Assembly (NCBI GenBank): GCA_001414485.1
Contig: LLEY01000104.1
Location: forward strand, 155,289-219,288
From: Calycina herbarum
Lineage: Eukaryota; Ascomycota; Leotiomycetes; Helotiales; Pezizellaceae
Direction: 5' to 3'
DNA: 64,000 bases
The notes beneath the pieces are model-generated. The model had not been told where the DNA came from, ran no database searches, and saw only the letters and a program-made list of their open reading frames with translations. The translations under genes were made by a program, and so were the position numbers. How positions within the stretch are numbered: position 1 is the first letter of the stretch; the number at the start of each line of letters is the position of its first letter. Below are positions 35,050-47,240 of this stretch, in pieces.

Positions 35050-38000
35050 TAGTATTAAGTTATAAGCTTTAATAGATATAAAAGCAAACGGTTTTCTATT
35101 CTTAAATCGACCTTTAGCCCTATAACTAGCTTAATCACTAGGATTACAGATTTAAAATTTACTATACTCGGTGCCTATTCGTAGATACGACAGTAGTATC
35201 AAGAGTAAGGCAACGCGGTTTATATAGCTATATCTAAACCTAGATAGACGTCGTATCTATAACTGCCCCTTTATCGTCTTAAATCTTAGATAATAAGACT
35301 TAATTATTAGAAACAAATAGTTAAAACACTTTAAAATTCTCCTTAACCCTGCTAGGAATCAACTTATTTAGCTAGCTAAAACCCTACTAACTCCTTACTT
35401 TAGAAAGGAGATCTTACTTTCTTTAACTTCTAGCCAGATCTAGAAGCCTTATTTAAATATACAGTCGGATACGAATAGAAGGGATCACGCTCTCTATTAA
35501 GACGAAAAACGACAGAAGAAGGGTAAACTCTTAGCTAAGTTATTACTATTATCTACGACTCTAACTCCTAACCTTTCTACCTCCGACTCTAGTCTAAATC
35601 CCCTCTAACCTACAAGTACAGCTTAGACAGATTAGACTACACACTTATTTATTAGTAAGATAAGTACGAATACTTTATATTTTAATATAAAACGACCTAA
35701 TACCGAGTTCTTTATAACTAGTATCTACGAATTAGATCGGATTATTAAAGAGAAGTTAGCTTTGCCTATAGACGACGCTAAGACTATAGATCTGATACAG
35801 TCCTAACTCCCTAAATATTATTTCTTATACTAAGATATATTCTTAAAAGCAGCCTTAGACAAACTTCCTCCTTACTATAAATATAATTACAAAATTACCT
35901 TAAACGAACCACTTCCTACCTCCTACTCCCTGCTATATCGACAGTCAACTATAGAGCTATAAGCGACGAAAGAGTACCTTATTAATAATTTAAATAAAGG
36001 ATTTATTATTAACAGTAATAGTTCTTTCGCCTTACTAGTACTCTTTGTTAAAAAGCCTAATAGCGATAAGCTACGGTTCTATATCGATTATTAGAAGCTT
36101 AATACTCTTACCTGAAACGACCCCTACCCGATTCCTCGTATTAATAAACTCCTTTCGAGAATAAGAAAAGCTAAGATCTTTACTAAGTTAGATATATAAC
36201 AAGCCTTCTACTATATCCGAATAGACCCTAACTTAGAAGAGATAACCACGTTTAGGACTAGGTATAGAATATATAAATATAAGATCCTTCCTTTTAGACT
36301 CTATAATAGACCCGCTACCTACTAACGTTATATAAACGACGTCTTAATCGAATATCTAGATAACTTCTATATTACTTACCTAGACGATATATTAATTTAT
36401 TTAGATAGTATCGAAGAATATAAGGAATAAGTTAAGAAGGTCCTAAATCGGCTCCGAGAAGCAGGACTCTAAGTAGATATTAAGAAAAGCGAATTCAGTA
36501 TTACTCGAGTTAAATATCTTAGTTATATATTAACTATAAAAGGACTCGAAGTAGACCCTGAGAAAGTGGAACCTCTATATAACTAAGTCTAACCTAGTAC
36601 TATAACAGGTATAAAGTCCTACCTAGGCTTTTATAGTTTCTATAGACAATTTATTAAGAACTTCAGCAAAATCGCAAAACCTCTAACTACTATAACACGC
36701 TCTTTAGAGCCGTTTCAGTAGATACCCGAATACGAGAAAGCCTTCGAAGAATTATAGACCTAGCTACTCTTAGTTCAAGCTTTATACTACTTTAACCTCG
36801 AACTTAATACGAAGCTAGAGATAGACTCTTCTAATAGAGTAATAGCAGGTGTATTCTCCTAATAACACAGTGATCGGTAGTATCCTATAGGTTTTTACTC
36901 CCACGTCCTAGTCGGCTACGAAGCGAATTAGGAAATCTACGATAAGGAATTATTTATAATTATTAAAGTGTTTAAGAAGTAGAGGCCTAAACTTATGTTA
37001 TATTAGAGCTGTATTAACGTATACTTAGACTATAGATCCTTAGAATACTTTATAACAACTAAGCTACTTATAGCTAAGCAAGTATAATAGATAGAATTCC
37101 TATCCGACTTTAATTTCCAGATCCGATTCACGTCTAGAATAGCAAATCAAAAGGCGGATATCTTAACTAGACGTAAGTAAGACATTAAAATACAGGATTA
37201 GGTTAAGTTAGACAGCTGCTCACGTACCCTTTTCAGACCTATTAGATTAGACCTCTAAATCAATACCGACCTTACTTAGACCTTTTTATAAAAACAAGCA
37301 ACATCTATTAGTACGATTCAGCTAGATATTATACTAAAATCTAGGTTGGACCTGATTTAGAAGCTAAAGGCAGATAATATATAATCCTTTTAGGAAGAGC
37401 GTAGCTAACTTAAGAACGGTTATACTATCTCGCTAGATAATTTACTCCTATTTAGAGGACGACTTTATATCTAAAGAAATACTGAACTTTATATAAATCT
37501 GATCTAAGAAGTCTATAACTAAGTATCCAGTACTTACCTAAGTACCTAAAAGACATACTAGTTATTAGCTCCTACCTACTACTAGATCGACATAGGTTTA
37601 GACTATAAAGTATACGTAGCTAACTACCGAGTATATAGATACTCTTATTCTTAACAGACTAAATAGCAAGGGTTTCTTCACCTACTACCAGTTCCTGATT
37701 ACCTGATATAGCATTTATATATAGATTTTAAGTCCTTTCTAAAAGACAAACATAGATATAACGCTATACTAGTATTTATCGACCGCCTCGGAAAGGATTC
37801 GGTATCTATTCCCTACTATTCTACGACCGACGCTAGAGGATTAGCTCAACTTTTTATATAGTAGATCTATCGTTTTAGACACTGTCTCGAATCGATTACG
37901 TCTAATAGAGGACCTTAATTCGTCTCGGCTTTTTAGACGGAATTCTATCGTATTATCGGTGTTAAGCTTAAGCTCTCTATAGCTTACTATAAATAAACAG

Positions 38001-38850
38001 ATGGTTAGACAGAGATTATAAACTAATATATCGATTAGAGACTAAGGCCTTTCGTAACCTACTACTAGGATAATTAGAGCGAGTTAATCTCTCTAATAGA
38101 CCGAGTACAAATAACTCTCTTGTACTCCTCGATCAGTATAACCTCTTATTAGCTTAAGTTTAGACTCGATTCGAGAACCTCGTAGGACTAGAATACTCTA
38201 AAGACTTCTATTCCCCGGGAACGATTAAATTACGATAAGGCAGCTAAAATAGCCCGACGTATATACTCGGCCTAGAACGTAGCTAAAGATAACATAACCA
38301 AAGCTTAGCAGAGAATATAAGATAATACGAATCAACACCGAAGAGCCATCGACTAGGATGTTAGTAATAAAGTCTACTTATTAATAAGGAACCTTAAGAT
38401 AAATCGACCTAGCCGAAAGCTAGCCGAGCAGTAGACAGGACCCTTTGAAATACTAGAACGTGTAAGACACTCTTATAGGTTAAAGCTCCTAGAAGGATTA
38501 TTAATTCATAACGTTTTCGCTGTAGATATACTGTCTAAGGACCCGAATACCCCTCTACCTAGACAGGAAGCCCTAGAGCCACCCCTAGAGATTATTTAGA
38601 GTATATAAGAATAGGAAGTTTAAGAGATTCTCGTTAGCAGACTTTTTAGGAGACAACTATAGTATTAAGTAAAATAGGTTAGCTACGATTTAGACCCTAC
38701 TTAGTATCTTACCGACAATTTTTAAGGTTTACTATATCGATTAAGAGACTTCTACGTTAAATACCTAGAGCAACCAGGACTACCCCGACTCCTCTCTAAA
38801 TAGATACTTATATAGGAAACAGATAAGGATAAGTAAAGAGTTTATTATTT
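35050..38850 (+). pseudogene. pol of element E: protease, reverse transcriptase, RNase H, integrase, chromodomain
   Basis: Protease box LIDIKANGFLFL near 35070 (aspartic D-x-G site with the Gly region mutated). Reverse transcriptase about 36020-36420, with VKKPNSDKLRFYIDY and an intact YLDD at 36377-36388. RNase H follows at about 36750-37150. The integrase core about 37690-38110 has YNAILVFIDRLGKDS, then SNRGP and FVSAF, consistent with the first two acidic residues. The chromodomain-like end at about 38600-38800 reads EILVSR, RRQL and SYDLDPT. TAG replaces expected Trp codons throughout, so no product can be made. Confidence 0.8.
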
Positions 38851-39671
38851 AACTAAACAACTCTTAAGAATACTACTAATCCTAGTCACCTCCGAGTAAC
38901 TTAAAATCAACAAAGTAGAAGAATAAGAAGACAACACCGAGTCGCTACTAAACAGGATCTAAAGCTTAACCTCCTCCGCCCCAGCTGCCCCGTCAGCCAG
39001 CTGTGTAACAGCAGCCTCAGCCTCGTCCTTATAATCCTCCTCCTCGCTATTCTCTCTACCGAAAGGGACCCGAACCGGCTCATCCCTAGGAACCCCCTCC
39101 ACCTCCGCGTGCTTACGCTTCTTACTCTGACGACCACCCGCGACTCGTAAGCTCTTTAGATAGGCTTTAAAGAGGTCCCGAATCTAGACCTACACGGCAT
39201 TACCAGCCTATTAGAATGTTAATCTAAAATCACCTCTATAACCGCACTAACCAAGGGAGGAATACTTACAGCAACCTCGACGCGAAGCGCCCGAGTCTCC
39301 TCGAGAAGCGAGTACTACAACTCCGTTATAGTCTTAGGTGCCTCCGCAGCAGCAACGACTATAATCTTGTTAATAGCCTTAGCGGCCTTCTTAATCGTAA
39401 CCGGGCTTTCTAAGAGCTATAAGATAACAAACTCCTTCTCTATAAACCAGGGCAACTACAATAGTTAGTATAGGTTTAGACTTGGTTTAGACTCAGGACT
39501 GCTTACCAGGACATAAACGGCGTTCTGCCTAACGCAATACTCGCACTTCTTAGATGTGTCTTTTACGAAGATATACTCGTGCTCCCCGTCTCTAGCTTTT
39601 GCCTAAAGGCACCGAACACAGCAGACGCGGTAGGCATCTAGAAGGGCACTAGTAGGGCAAGGAAGAGGCAT
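38640..39671 (-). pseudogene. Antisense accessory gene of element E with Cys pairs and intron-like gaps
   Basis: Unrecognised protein gene opposite to gag-pol, between the chromodomain and the 3' LTR. From the ATG at 39671 it reads MPLPCPTSALLDAYRVCCVRC, one TAG, then EYIFVKDTSKKCEYCVRQN. A GTAAGC...TAG intron (39506-39456) follows, then LPWFIEKEFVIL, KKAAKAINKIIVVAAAEAPK and a helical stretch up to another GTAAGT near 39270. Further on, a frame at about 39170-38962 is open for some 70 codons and includes SKKRKHAEVEG (basic, nuclear-signal-like) and an acidic EEEDYKDEAEA tract. It has two C-x2-C pairs and only a handful of TAG codons. The segment keeps many CpA/TpG, unlike the surrounding element. 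The true end may lie near 38960. Confidence 0.6.
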
Positions 39672-40168
39672 TGTGCTATATGAACTGATTAGCACTCTGA
39701 ATCAGCCCTAACTCTGAAGGTGAAGACTTACGTTGTAGGTGTATATGTGTTATATATTTATATGTCTAAAGACGTTAGTATAAGAAGATATACCTAATCG
39801 GAGGGTATTCTTACGATTTGATTTATTATTGTTTATTAGAAAGGAAAGAGGAAAAGAAATCAGAATCGAGGGCGAGTTAGCTACTAATATACAACTGACA
39901 ACAATAGCTGGCGTGTTACGATTATTATTTGTTACTATTGTTATAAACGGTAATAGCGAATAAGTCGCAAATACTACTACAGCCTACCGACTCCCACCCA
40001 ATAGCTAATTAGATCTCTTTTTTCGTTTGTCGCTATTGTTATATAAAAGACGACTAACAAACTATAATTTAAACTATAAACGATAATACGGCCGCCTGTA
40101 GACACCGCCCACCGATACCGCACCGACAATACGAAGCCTCGAGGACGAGTCTTTTCAAGGAGGGGGGA

Positions 40169-40443
40169 TGTGATAGAACTATTAGGAATTGATTAGAATT
40201 GGAATTGCCGAGTCTACGTGCCGAATAGGATATAATACAGATGTTGTTTCAGGTTTTAGAAAAGCCAGATAGCTTCCGGACTTACTATTGTCCGAACCTC
40301 TTATAAATAGCTGCCTCCTCTCTATCGGGAAAGACCAATTTAGTCTTTTCCTTCGTATCAGAGCCTAGTATTCGGATATGTCATTCTATCGAACGCACTT
40401 CTATATGCCTCTTTTGTAGTAGTATCCGTTTCGTGCCGTTACA
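40169..40443 (+). repeat. 3' LTR of element E
   Basis: 275 bp, TGTGATAGAAC...GTTACA, with canonical TG...CA ends retained. Less mutated than the 5' copy. Confidence 0.9.
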
Positions 40444-43400
40444 CTTATACTCCTTATTTCCCTTATATCTAGGTTTCTAGCTAAGAGTATTAGCTTAAGT
40501 ATTCAACGTTCCTTTTATATATTAGATAACGATGTTAAATCTTCTTAGTATTTCTAACTATTTAGCTAATCGTCTTATCATAAGTTCCTTAGTTATTATA
40601 AACGTCTTAAGGTTCTCGTAGTTAGATAAAACTATAACTAGGTATTTTACTAGTTATAAATAAATTCTCTAGTATTCTAAAACTAATACTATAGTAAGTA
40701 GTTCCTTATCGAAGATACTATAGTTTTATTATATTAGGTTAAATGTTTTAGAATAATATATAATAGATATAAGTTTTCCCTTTTTATTTAGTTATAGGTA
40801 AATCGCACCTATAGATGTATCTAAGGTATTTATTTCGATTATACTTAGTTTTTCTATATCGAAGTTATATAGAATAGGTTTTTTTATAAACCTTACTTTA
40901 ATTTTTTAAAAAGTATCCTTAGCTTATTTATTCTAAATAAATTTAATAGCTTTCTTAACTAGTACTAACATTAGTTTAGTAATCTTTATATAGTCTTATA
41001 TAAATAGATAGTAAAAGTTTATAAATCTAAGAAAGGACTATATATCTTTTATATTCTTTAGTAATTTCTAGTTTAAGATGTCTTAGATCTTTACTAGATC
41101 TATTTCTATTTTTTCTAAGCTAAATACCTATCTTAGGAAAAGTGTCTAAGTTACTCTAAACTTATATTTTAAGAGTTTTAACTAAGAATTTACTTTTATA
41201 AGTTATTATAAAACTTCTTTAATATATCTCTTATATTCTTCTTCTTTTTCTAAGAAGATTAAAATATTATCTAGGTAATAGATTACTATTACTCTTAGAA
41301 GATCTCTTAAAATATTATTATTTTATCTTTAATATATAGCTAGTATATTATAGAGTCTAAATAGTATAACTATATATTTATAAAGACTTAATAGTAAGGT
41401 AAATATTATCTTCTATTCGTGTCTAACTTTTATTTATATAAGTCTATAAGCGTTTTATTAATCTAGTTTTATAAATCGTACTATCTTACCTAACTTATCT
41501 TATAAGTATTAGCTAGGTAGTAGCAGATAAGCGTCCTTAACTATAGCGTAATTTACTTCCTAATAATTAATATATACTTTCTTATCTAGGTTATCTTTCT
41601 TCTTAATAATAAGTATATTTAAAGTAATTAGTAACTTAGATCTTCTAATATATCTCTTTTTAATACCTTCTTTTATATAACTCTCTATTCTTTATAGGCT
41701 TTTCTAGTTATATAACCGAAGCTTCTACTTTAAGAGATAATAACTCTCTTTTAATTTAATCTTATAATCTTATAAGTAATGTTCTAGTAAAGCTTATAAG
41801 TCTTCTAGGTTTTTAAACAAAGCTTTAAATTCTCTATACTATATAGGTATTTTATTATTAGCTTTCTTACTAGCCTGTGAAGGACCTTGGGTAAGGTGTC
41901 CTAGTATCTTAGAAGAGGTAGTACTAACCTCGTTCTAGTCTTATAGTTATAATTATAATCTTATATAATTATATCGACTAAAGGTTATTATTCGTACCTT
42001 TTAATCGATATCTAGATTATGTTCTTAAATCTATAGTAAACTAAGTATTACCTCTTTACTTCCTATTTTAATAATATCGAATTATATGTTTAAATAGTAT
42101 TCTTTAATAGTAACTTTTATTAGAATAGTTTACTAATTAATAATCCTATTCTAGTAAGTAATATCTATTCTGTTAACTACTTCTAAGTAGTATAGTTTTA
42201 TATTCTTAATTAGAACGTTTAGCTTTTTTAAAGCTATTAGAGAGAGGAAATTACTCGTTACTCCTAAGTTAATTATAACTCGAAGTTCCTTTTTCTTTAT
42301 CTTTATAGTTATAACTAACTAACTTTCTCTAGAAGTAGTACTTAGCTCTCTAACTGTTAGTTAGTAGAGTTCTCTCTATACTAACTTCGTTTCTTAGTCT
42401 ATATCGTATTCGTTCGTCTCTTAGAAGATTATACTAAATAATTTTCTACTTTCTAATTCTAATATAGCTTCCTTGTTATTAGGTAGCGTTCCTAAAAAAC
42501 TAGGTTTAGAGCGTCTTATAAAGTCGTTAGGACCCTACTACTACTATAAGCTGGTTTCTTCTTAAAGATCTACGACTATCTAAATATCTTCTATCTTAGA
42601 CGTTCTAGATAGCTTGCTAGATACTACTTATTCTAGTCTAGGTTCTTTAAATTCGATGGTTTCCTTTCTAGTAATAAGGCTTACTAATGTTATTCTATCC
42701 TACTTATTCTAAACTATTTTATAAGTAGTTAAAATAGTAGAGTTGATTCCTTAAGTAGAATATAGGCTCTAGAAATCAGGTTTCTAGTGTTCTATATATA
42801 CCTATCTATTTCCTCTCTTAAAGGTTCTAATAAATGTCTATAACTCGCCTTATTTAAGCTTATATATTCTTAGATTTATTTTTAACGAATTAGATTCTAA
42901 TTCTAATAACTCTGATAAACTTGTTAATAGTAGTAACTTATACTCTACTTAAAGAGGGAATCTGTATTCTATTTCTAATTATATATTATAATATTCTTTA
43001 AGAAGTAGATTCCTACTATTATTAGTATCTTATACCTTACTATCTTAGAGTTCGATTCCTTCGTTTAACTATATATATATAGCGCTTGTCGATATATCTA
43101 GGGCATTTATTTCAATCTACGTACTATATCCTCTAGCCTCGAGTTCTTCGTCCGTAAGTTCTATTCTTTCTAGTAAAGCTACTTCTTTTTAGATAGTAGC
43201 GTTCGCTTACTTCTCTTTAGAGTCTTTCTTCTTACTATACTTATTTACTCTATAGCTAGAGAGGTCATAGTTGTAATACAAGTTCTACTCGCGACGACGA
43301 TCTCGCTCTTTCTAGGAAAGTCCTTTCTTTAGTAGGTTTCTTTCTTAAGTTCTTTTCTCCGGGACCTAACGCTTCTAAGTAGCGTCAACTTCTATAGGAT

Positions 43401-44146
43401 TCCTATAGTCTTTTTTCCTACCTTTTCCTTAATATTAATGTCTATAACTATCTTTTTTCTCTAAACTCCTCTTATAATTCTAATTATCGATTTTAATTAT
43501 ATTATTAGTTAACTTATCGAGTATATCTAGGAAGTTATCTCTAGCTAATTTATCCTTAATACTATTCTTTAATCCTCTATAATACTACTTATATAGGGCT
43601 TCATCGTTCTAGCTAAGACGTATAGAGTATTATTAGAACATTAATATATATTTAGCTACTAACTCTTTTTATTAGAGACTATATAAAGCTTATACTGCTT
43701 TTTTCTTTAAATCTATATCTATAAACGCCTAGTTAATTCCTTTCTTAAATCTAGTAACAGTTAAAAACAATCCTTAAATACTCTTACTTATAAGGTTTAA
43801 TACTCTCTTGTTTAATATTTTATTCTTCTAGAAATCCTCTAAATATAGCTTTATCTAGTTATATACTACTCTCTTAAGACAGGTAGTAAGCTATATAACT
43901 TAATCAGTTTTATAAGTAAACTATACTAAATAGAAGTTTAAGTATATTAAAGCTTTTATAATAAACTTAGCAAGTTTCTCTAGAGAGCTGTTAAACGTCT
44001 TAGGTACTAGCAACTTCACTTTCTCCCTAAGAGTAGTAACTAGCACCACTGGTATTATTAGCGCTAGGGGCGGTATAGAGGTCGAACTCGAGAGTAGCGT
44101 AGTTTTCGACATTATATTAGCAGTACTTCTAAGTAGGTGCTTAAAG

Positions 44147-44592
44147 TATAACGAAACTCAAACGAACTAAACAAAGGTGACTAAGTCTCGAAGGTTAGTA
44201 TATAGATAAGAAGTATAGACGCGATAGATTATTTACTTAGAAGTGAACTTGTTACTTATACTAAAGATGTTAAATAAGATAATAAGATTAATAACTAAAG
44301 TTAAGTACGAAGCTCCTATCTAATAGCAGACATACTAGTCTTATATAGAATCTTTCGTACTACCTAGATCCTTATATAAGCCTAGATCCCTAGATCCCTT
44401 TAGATCTCTTAAGAGATCTAAGAGGATCTATTACGTGACTATTAACAGTTATCTAATAGTGAGATCCTAGAATCCTAAATACCTTTGTATTACTGATTCC
44501 CTTCTATATTACCTTCTATTTCCTGAATATCGTGCCTTGTCTTATTAGAGCGCCGTCTGGACTACTTATTATATATAACGTGATTCGTAACA
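44147..44592 (-). repeat. LTR (subtype 1), 5' LTR of element D
   Basis: 446 bp, TATAACGAAAC...TTCGTAACA. It shares the CCTAGATCCTTATATAAGCC block with 21579-22025, not with the other LTR of its own element. Confidence 0.85.
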
Positions 44593-44599
44593 CTAAACT

Positions 44600-46050
44600 A
44601 TAAACTATACCTTAAAACTAACCTATACTAATCTAGATCTTAGGATATACAACATCGTCCCCGATCTACTAGATCTTCCCCTCTACGGTAGTAGTATAAC
44701 GAATCTTAAACCTATACGATCGGCTGCGATATAACTACTATATAGATATAGGATCTTTGCTATTATAGGCTATAGTTATAAACGTACTAACTAAACCCTG
44801 CGTTATAACGTAATAGCTGGATACTTTCTCCTAGGCTTACTTAATACTTAACCTACGGCTTTTATACTATGTAATAGCTGCCTAACGTCGCTTATACGCC
44901 TCTTAAACTACTATTAACTAGGCTAACTTAATCATAGCTAAATATTTAGACGTATAATCCTTAGTATCTAACTACTTATTATCCTCTTATATTCCTAAAA
45001 CAGCTAACCTACTAATTAACACGCTCTTATACTCGTTATCTTATAATAGGTGGTTTAATAATACTATCTATAATTATAAAATCTGCCTTTAAATTCGACC
45101 TATCTACTAAACCTCCTCCTCTAACTCTCTCTCCTCTTCTCTACTTCCTATATCTCTCTACTCCTCTTTCTATAATATAAACTCTTCTACGTTTATCTAT
45201 ATATCCTCTATCTATATCTTCTACCTCTCTATAAACTTAAACCCTAGCTGCTTCTCAGCTTCGACGTCTTTAGACTAGAATATATAACGTAACAACTGCT
45301 TATAAACCTTCGTATACTATATAATAGTAGTAATATCTATCTAACTATTAAACGGTATCTAAACGTCTTTGTTAACCTCCTTTCTATTCGTCTTAAATAA
45401 TATCTCTAGCCTAACTACCTATCGAATATAATAATATTAAGCGTCTTAAATCAGCTAGTTAAACGCTTTATATAATACTTCTAGCTCTAGCTCGTCGTCT
45501 CTTACCAGTCTAACAAATGCTTGTAATTCCGTATAGTTAATCCCTTCTAAATACTCAACCTACTCTACTCGACGTAACTATGGATTTAGCTCCTAGGCTG
45601 CTTCTAGTTTAGTGATTTAACGACGCTCTTCTTCGTTAGCCTACTATATTACGTAGGTTAACTCGTTCTTTATAGCCTCTAAATCCACGTCCCTAGATAG
45701 TATTACTAGTCTCGATTCTACTACTTAAACCTTAAAAAACTAGGCTCTCGGTCTACGGATAAAAAAATACTAGTAATAGACCCCGCTTCTCTATAGAACT
45801 TATACTTCTCTCTCTATCTCTAGCTAGCCTTTCTTCTATAGGTTCTTCTATTTATATACTACTTAATAATATTCTTAGATCTTTTAAACTTAATAACTTA
45901 TAAACTAGTACAGCTGCTAATATAGGATATAAAACTAGTATTTTAATCCGTCTTTCCTAGGTTCTAGTAATACGAGAATAGAGAGGTTACTCGCTAGTAG
46001 AAATACTAAATAATTTAATTCTACTCTCTTAGTTTTTAACTCTTAAATAG
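44600..46050 (-). pseudogene. RIP-killed OrsD/DUF3505-like gene
   Basis: Reading minus from about 46050 to 44610 gives many stops, but the segments stand in the order known from fungal OrsD-like (DUF3505) proteins. They are PRVNPWLRR-like and WI-x-YL pieces near 45950-45850, TNRKEVNKDV near 45380, YTKVYKQLLRYIF near 45300, GFKFIERQK near 45240, and an acidic EEERELEEE tract near 45130. Then come a SY-x-GSP-like segment, LRTYG-like and RYTTT-like residues near 44700, and a final DDVLY piece. The family's role is unproven; it is often repeated near chromosome ends. The gene is dead and mutated like its transposon neighbours, so it was probably multi-copy. Confidence 0.55.
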
Positions 46051-47240
46051 CTTAGATTTCTTAAATAATACGTTCTTAATCTGATTTTATAGTCTTATAC
46101 TTCTCTTCGTCTTTTAAATAGGTATTAACGTGATTAGGTAATATAGTATGTTTATACTCGGAATATACTATTAGCCGCTGCTCTAGAAAATATATAAATA
46201 GTTCTATAATAGGAATATAAAATAGAATTAAATAAATTAATTAACTTAAAAATATCTACTCTTTTACTCTTATCTTAATACTCTTCTTACTAGAATACGC
46301 GTTTTTAGATATAACGCGTTCTAAAACCCTTAATCTATTTATTATTATATTAATCTAATTTCTATATTCTATACTTTTTATATACTTATATATTTATATA
46401 TATTTTATATCGAAATCCGTAGTTGCTACTTATCTAGTCTATATATCTACTCTACTCTATTAAAACTCGATAACGATAATTCTATACCTTATAATAGATT
46501 AAATAATAGGGTTATTATAAAGCTTAGAGCGGGAATCGTATCGTATACGTCTAAGATATCACATGCTTAATTTATAGCGTTTTCCGACCGCTCTTTAGCC
46601 TAACCCTAATAAATAGACTTGATAAAATAGACTTAACTCCCTCGGCAAATCCACGCTAATACGTTATATAGGAAAATAAACGGACTTGACCCTAAGTCTA
46701 TTTAGGAATTATAGATAGTATAAGATAAAATTTTATTAAGAATAAGACTTAGATTTATATTCTATAAATAGCGATATCTAGTCTTTATAAGAGTATTAGT
46801 TTAAATCTTAGGTATAAAGTATAATTTAATTTATATTTATAAAAATTAGTCTAAACTACGGAAAATAGTATTTAATCGAGACTTATAAGTCTATTACTAA
46901 AAAGCCTAGGTTTCTACTCTCTCTATTAATTATACTACTAACTAAAGCTTATATACTCTCGCTTTCTTAGTATTAAATTAGCCTTAGATACTTATTATTA
47001 GAGTATCTAATATACTTGTTTAGAGCTAGACTATCTTTCTAAGTAAGATACGATCTATTAAGACGCGGAAATAATATGTTTTAAACTTTAGATAAATATA
47101 TACTTTGAACTTCTTAGAATTAGAATATAATACTTTTATACTTAATATAGAGAAAACCCGTAAATATTCACTTCTACGAGAGCAGAGCTAAAAAGAACAC
47201 CTTTACTAAAAAGCTACAGTGTAATTCCATAAACGAGGAA
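46050..47240. other. Unassigned RIP-mutated sequence
   Basis: About 1.2 kb of AT-rich sequence with no recognisable protein segment in any frame. Composition returns to normal at about 47.16-47.24 kb, which marks the right border of the transposon block. Confidence 0.45.

Larger units (their letters stand above)
32929..40443 (+). mobile_element. Gypsy element E: second-family chromodomain Ty3/gypsy, nested in element D
   Basis: Complete 7,515-bp element with identical-length LTRs (275 bp) and a CTTAT target duplication (32924-32928 and 40444-40448). Plus-strand order: gag with a zinc knuckle, protease, reverse transcriptase, RNase H, integrase, chromodomain, antisense frame, a polypurine tract (AAGGAGGGGGGA, 40157-40168) and the 3' LTR. 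RIP stops are frequent but fewer than in D, and much of the protein sequence is still readable in a single frame. It inserted after D was already in place. Confidence 0.9.
30370..44592 (-). mobile_element. Gypsy element D, interrupted by element E
   Basis: Same family as A-C, on the minus strand. It has an LTR at 30370-30832 and another at 44147-44592. Internal parts are 30833-32928 and 40444-44146, separated by element E. The left part holds the antisense frame, chromodomain and the integrase end. The right part holds integrase/RNase H, reverse transcriptase (active-site box near 41290-41255), protease and gag up to about 44110. Removing E and one CTTAT restores TCTTCTTATACTCCTTATTT, which aligns with 24095-24115 of element B. 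As in B the two LTRs are of different subtypes, here 2 on the left and 1 on the right. No matching target duplication was found around D. Confidence 0.8.
18420..47240. repeat. AT-rich, RIP-mutated transposon block
   Basis: Composition changes sharply after about 18.4 kb: nearly all reading frames are short and CpA/TpG is scarce, while TpA is very abundant and CpG words (CGCG, GCGACG) persist. This is the footprint of repeat-induced point mutation rather than simple AT drift or CpG methylation decay. The block holds a Fot1-like DNA transposon, a stack of gypsy LTR elements with one nested inside another, and a dead OrsD-like gene. It begins with about 1.6 kb of unidentified relic sequence. Confidence 0.9.

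Noticed and set aside
38907..39137. 76-codon Arg-rich minus-strand frame as a gene by itself
   Set aside because: An alternative frame over the same bases (basic KKRKH patch then acidic tract) continues the antisense gene of element E better. The Arg-rich frame is probably its shadow.
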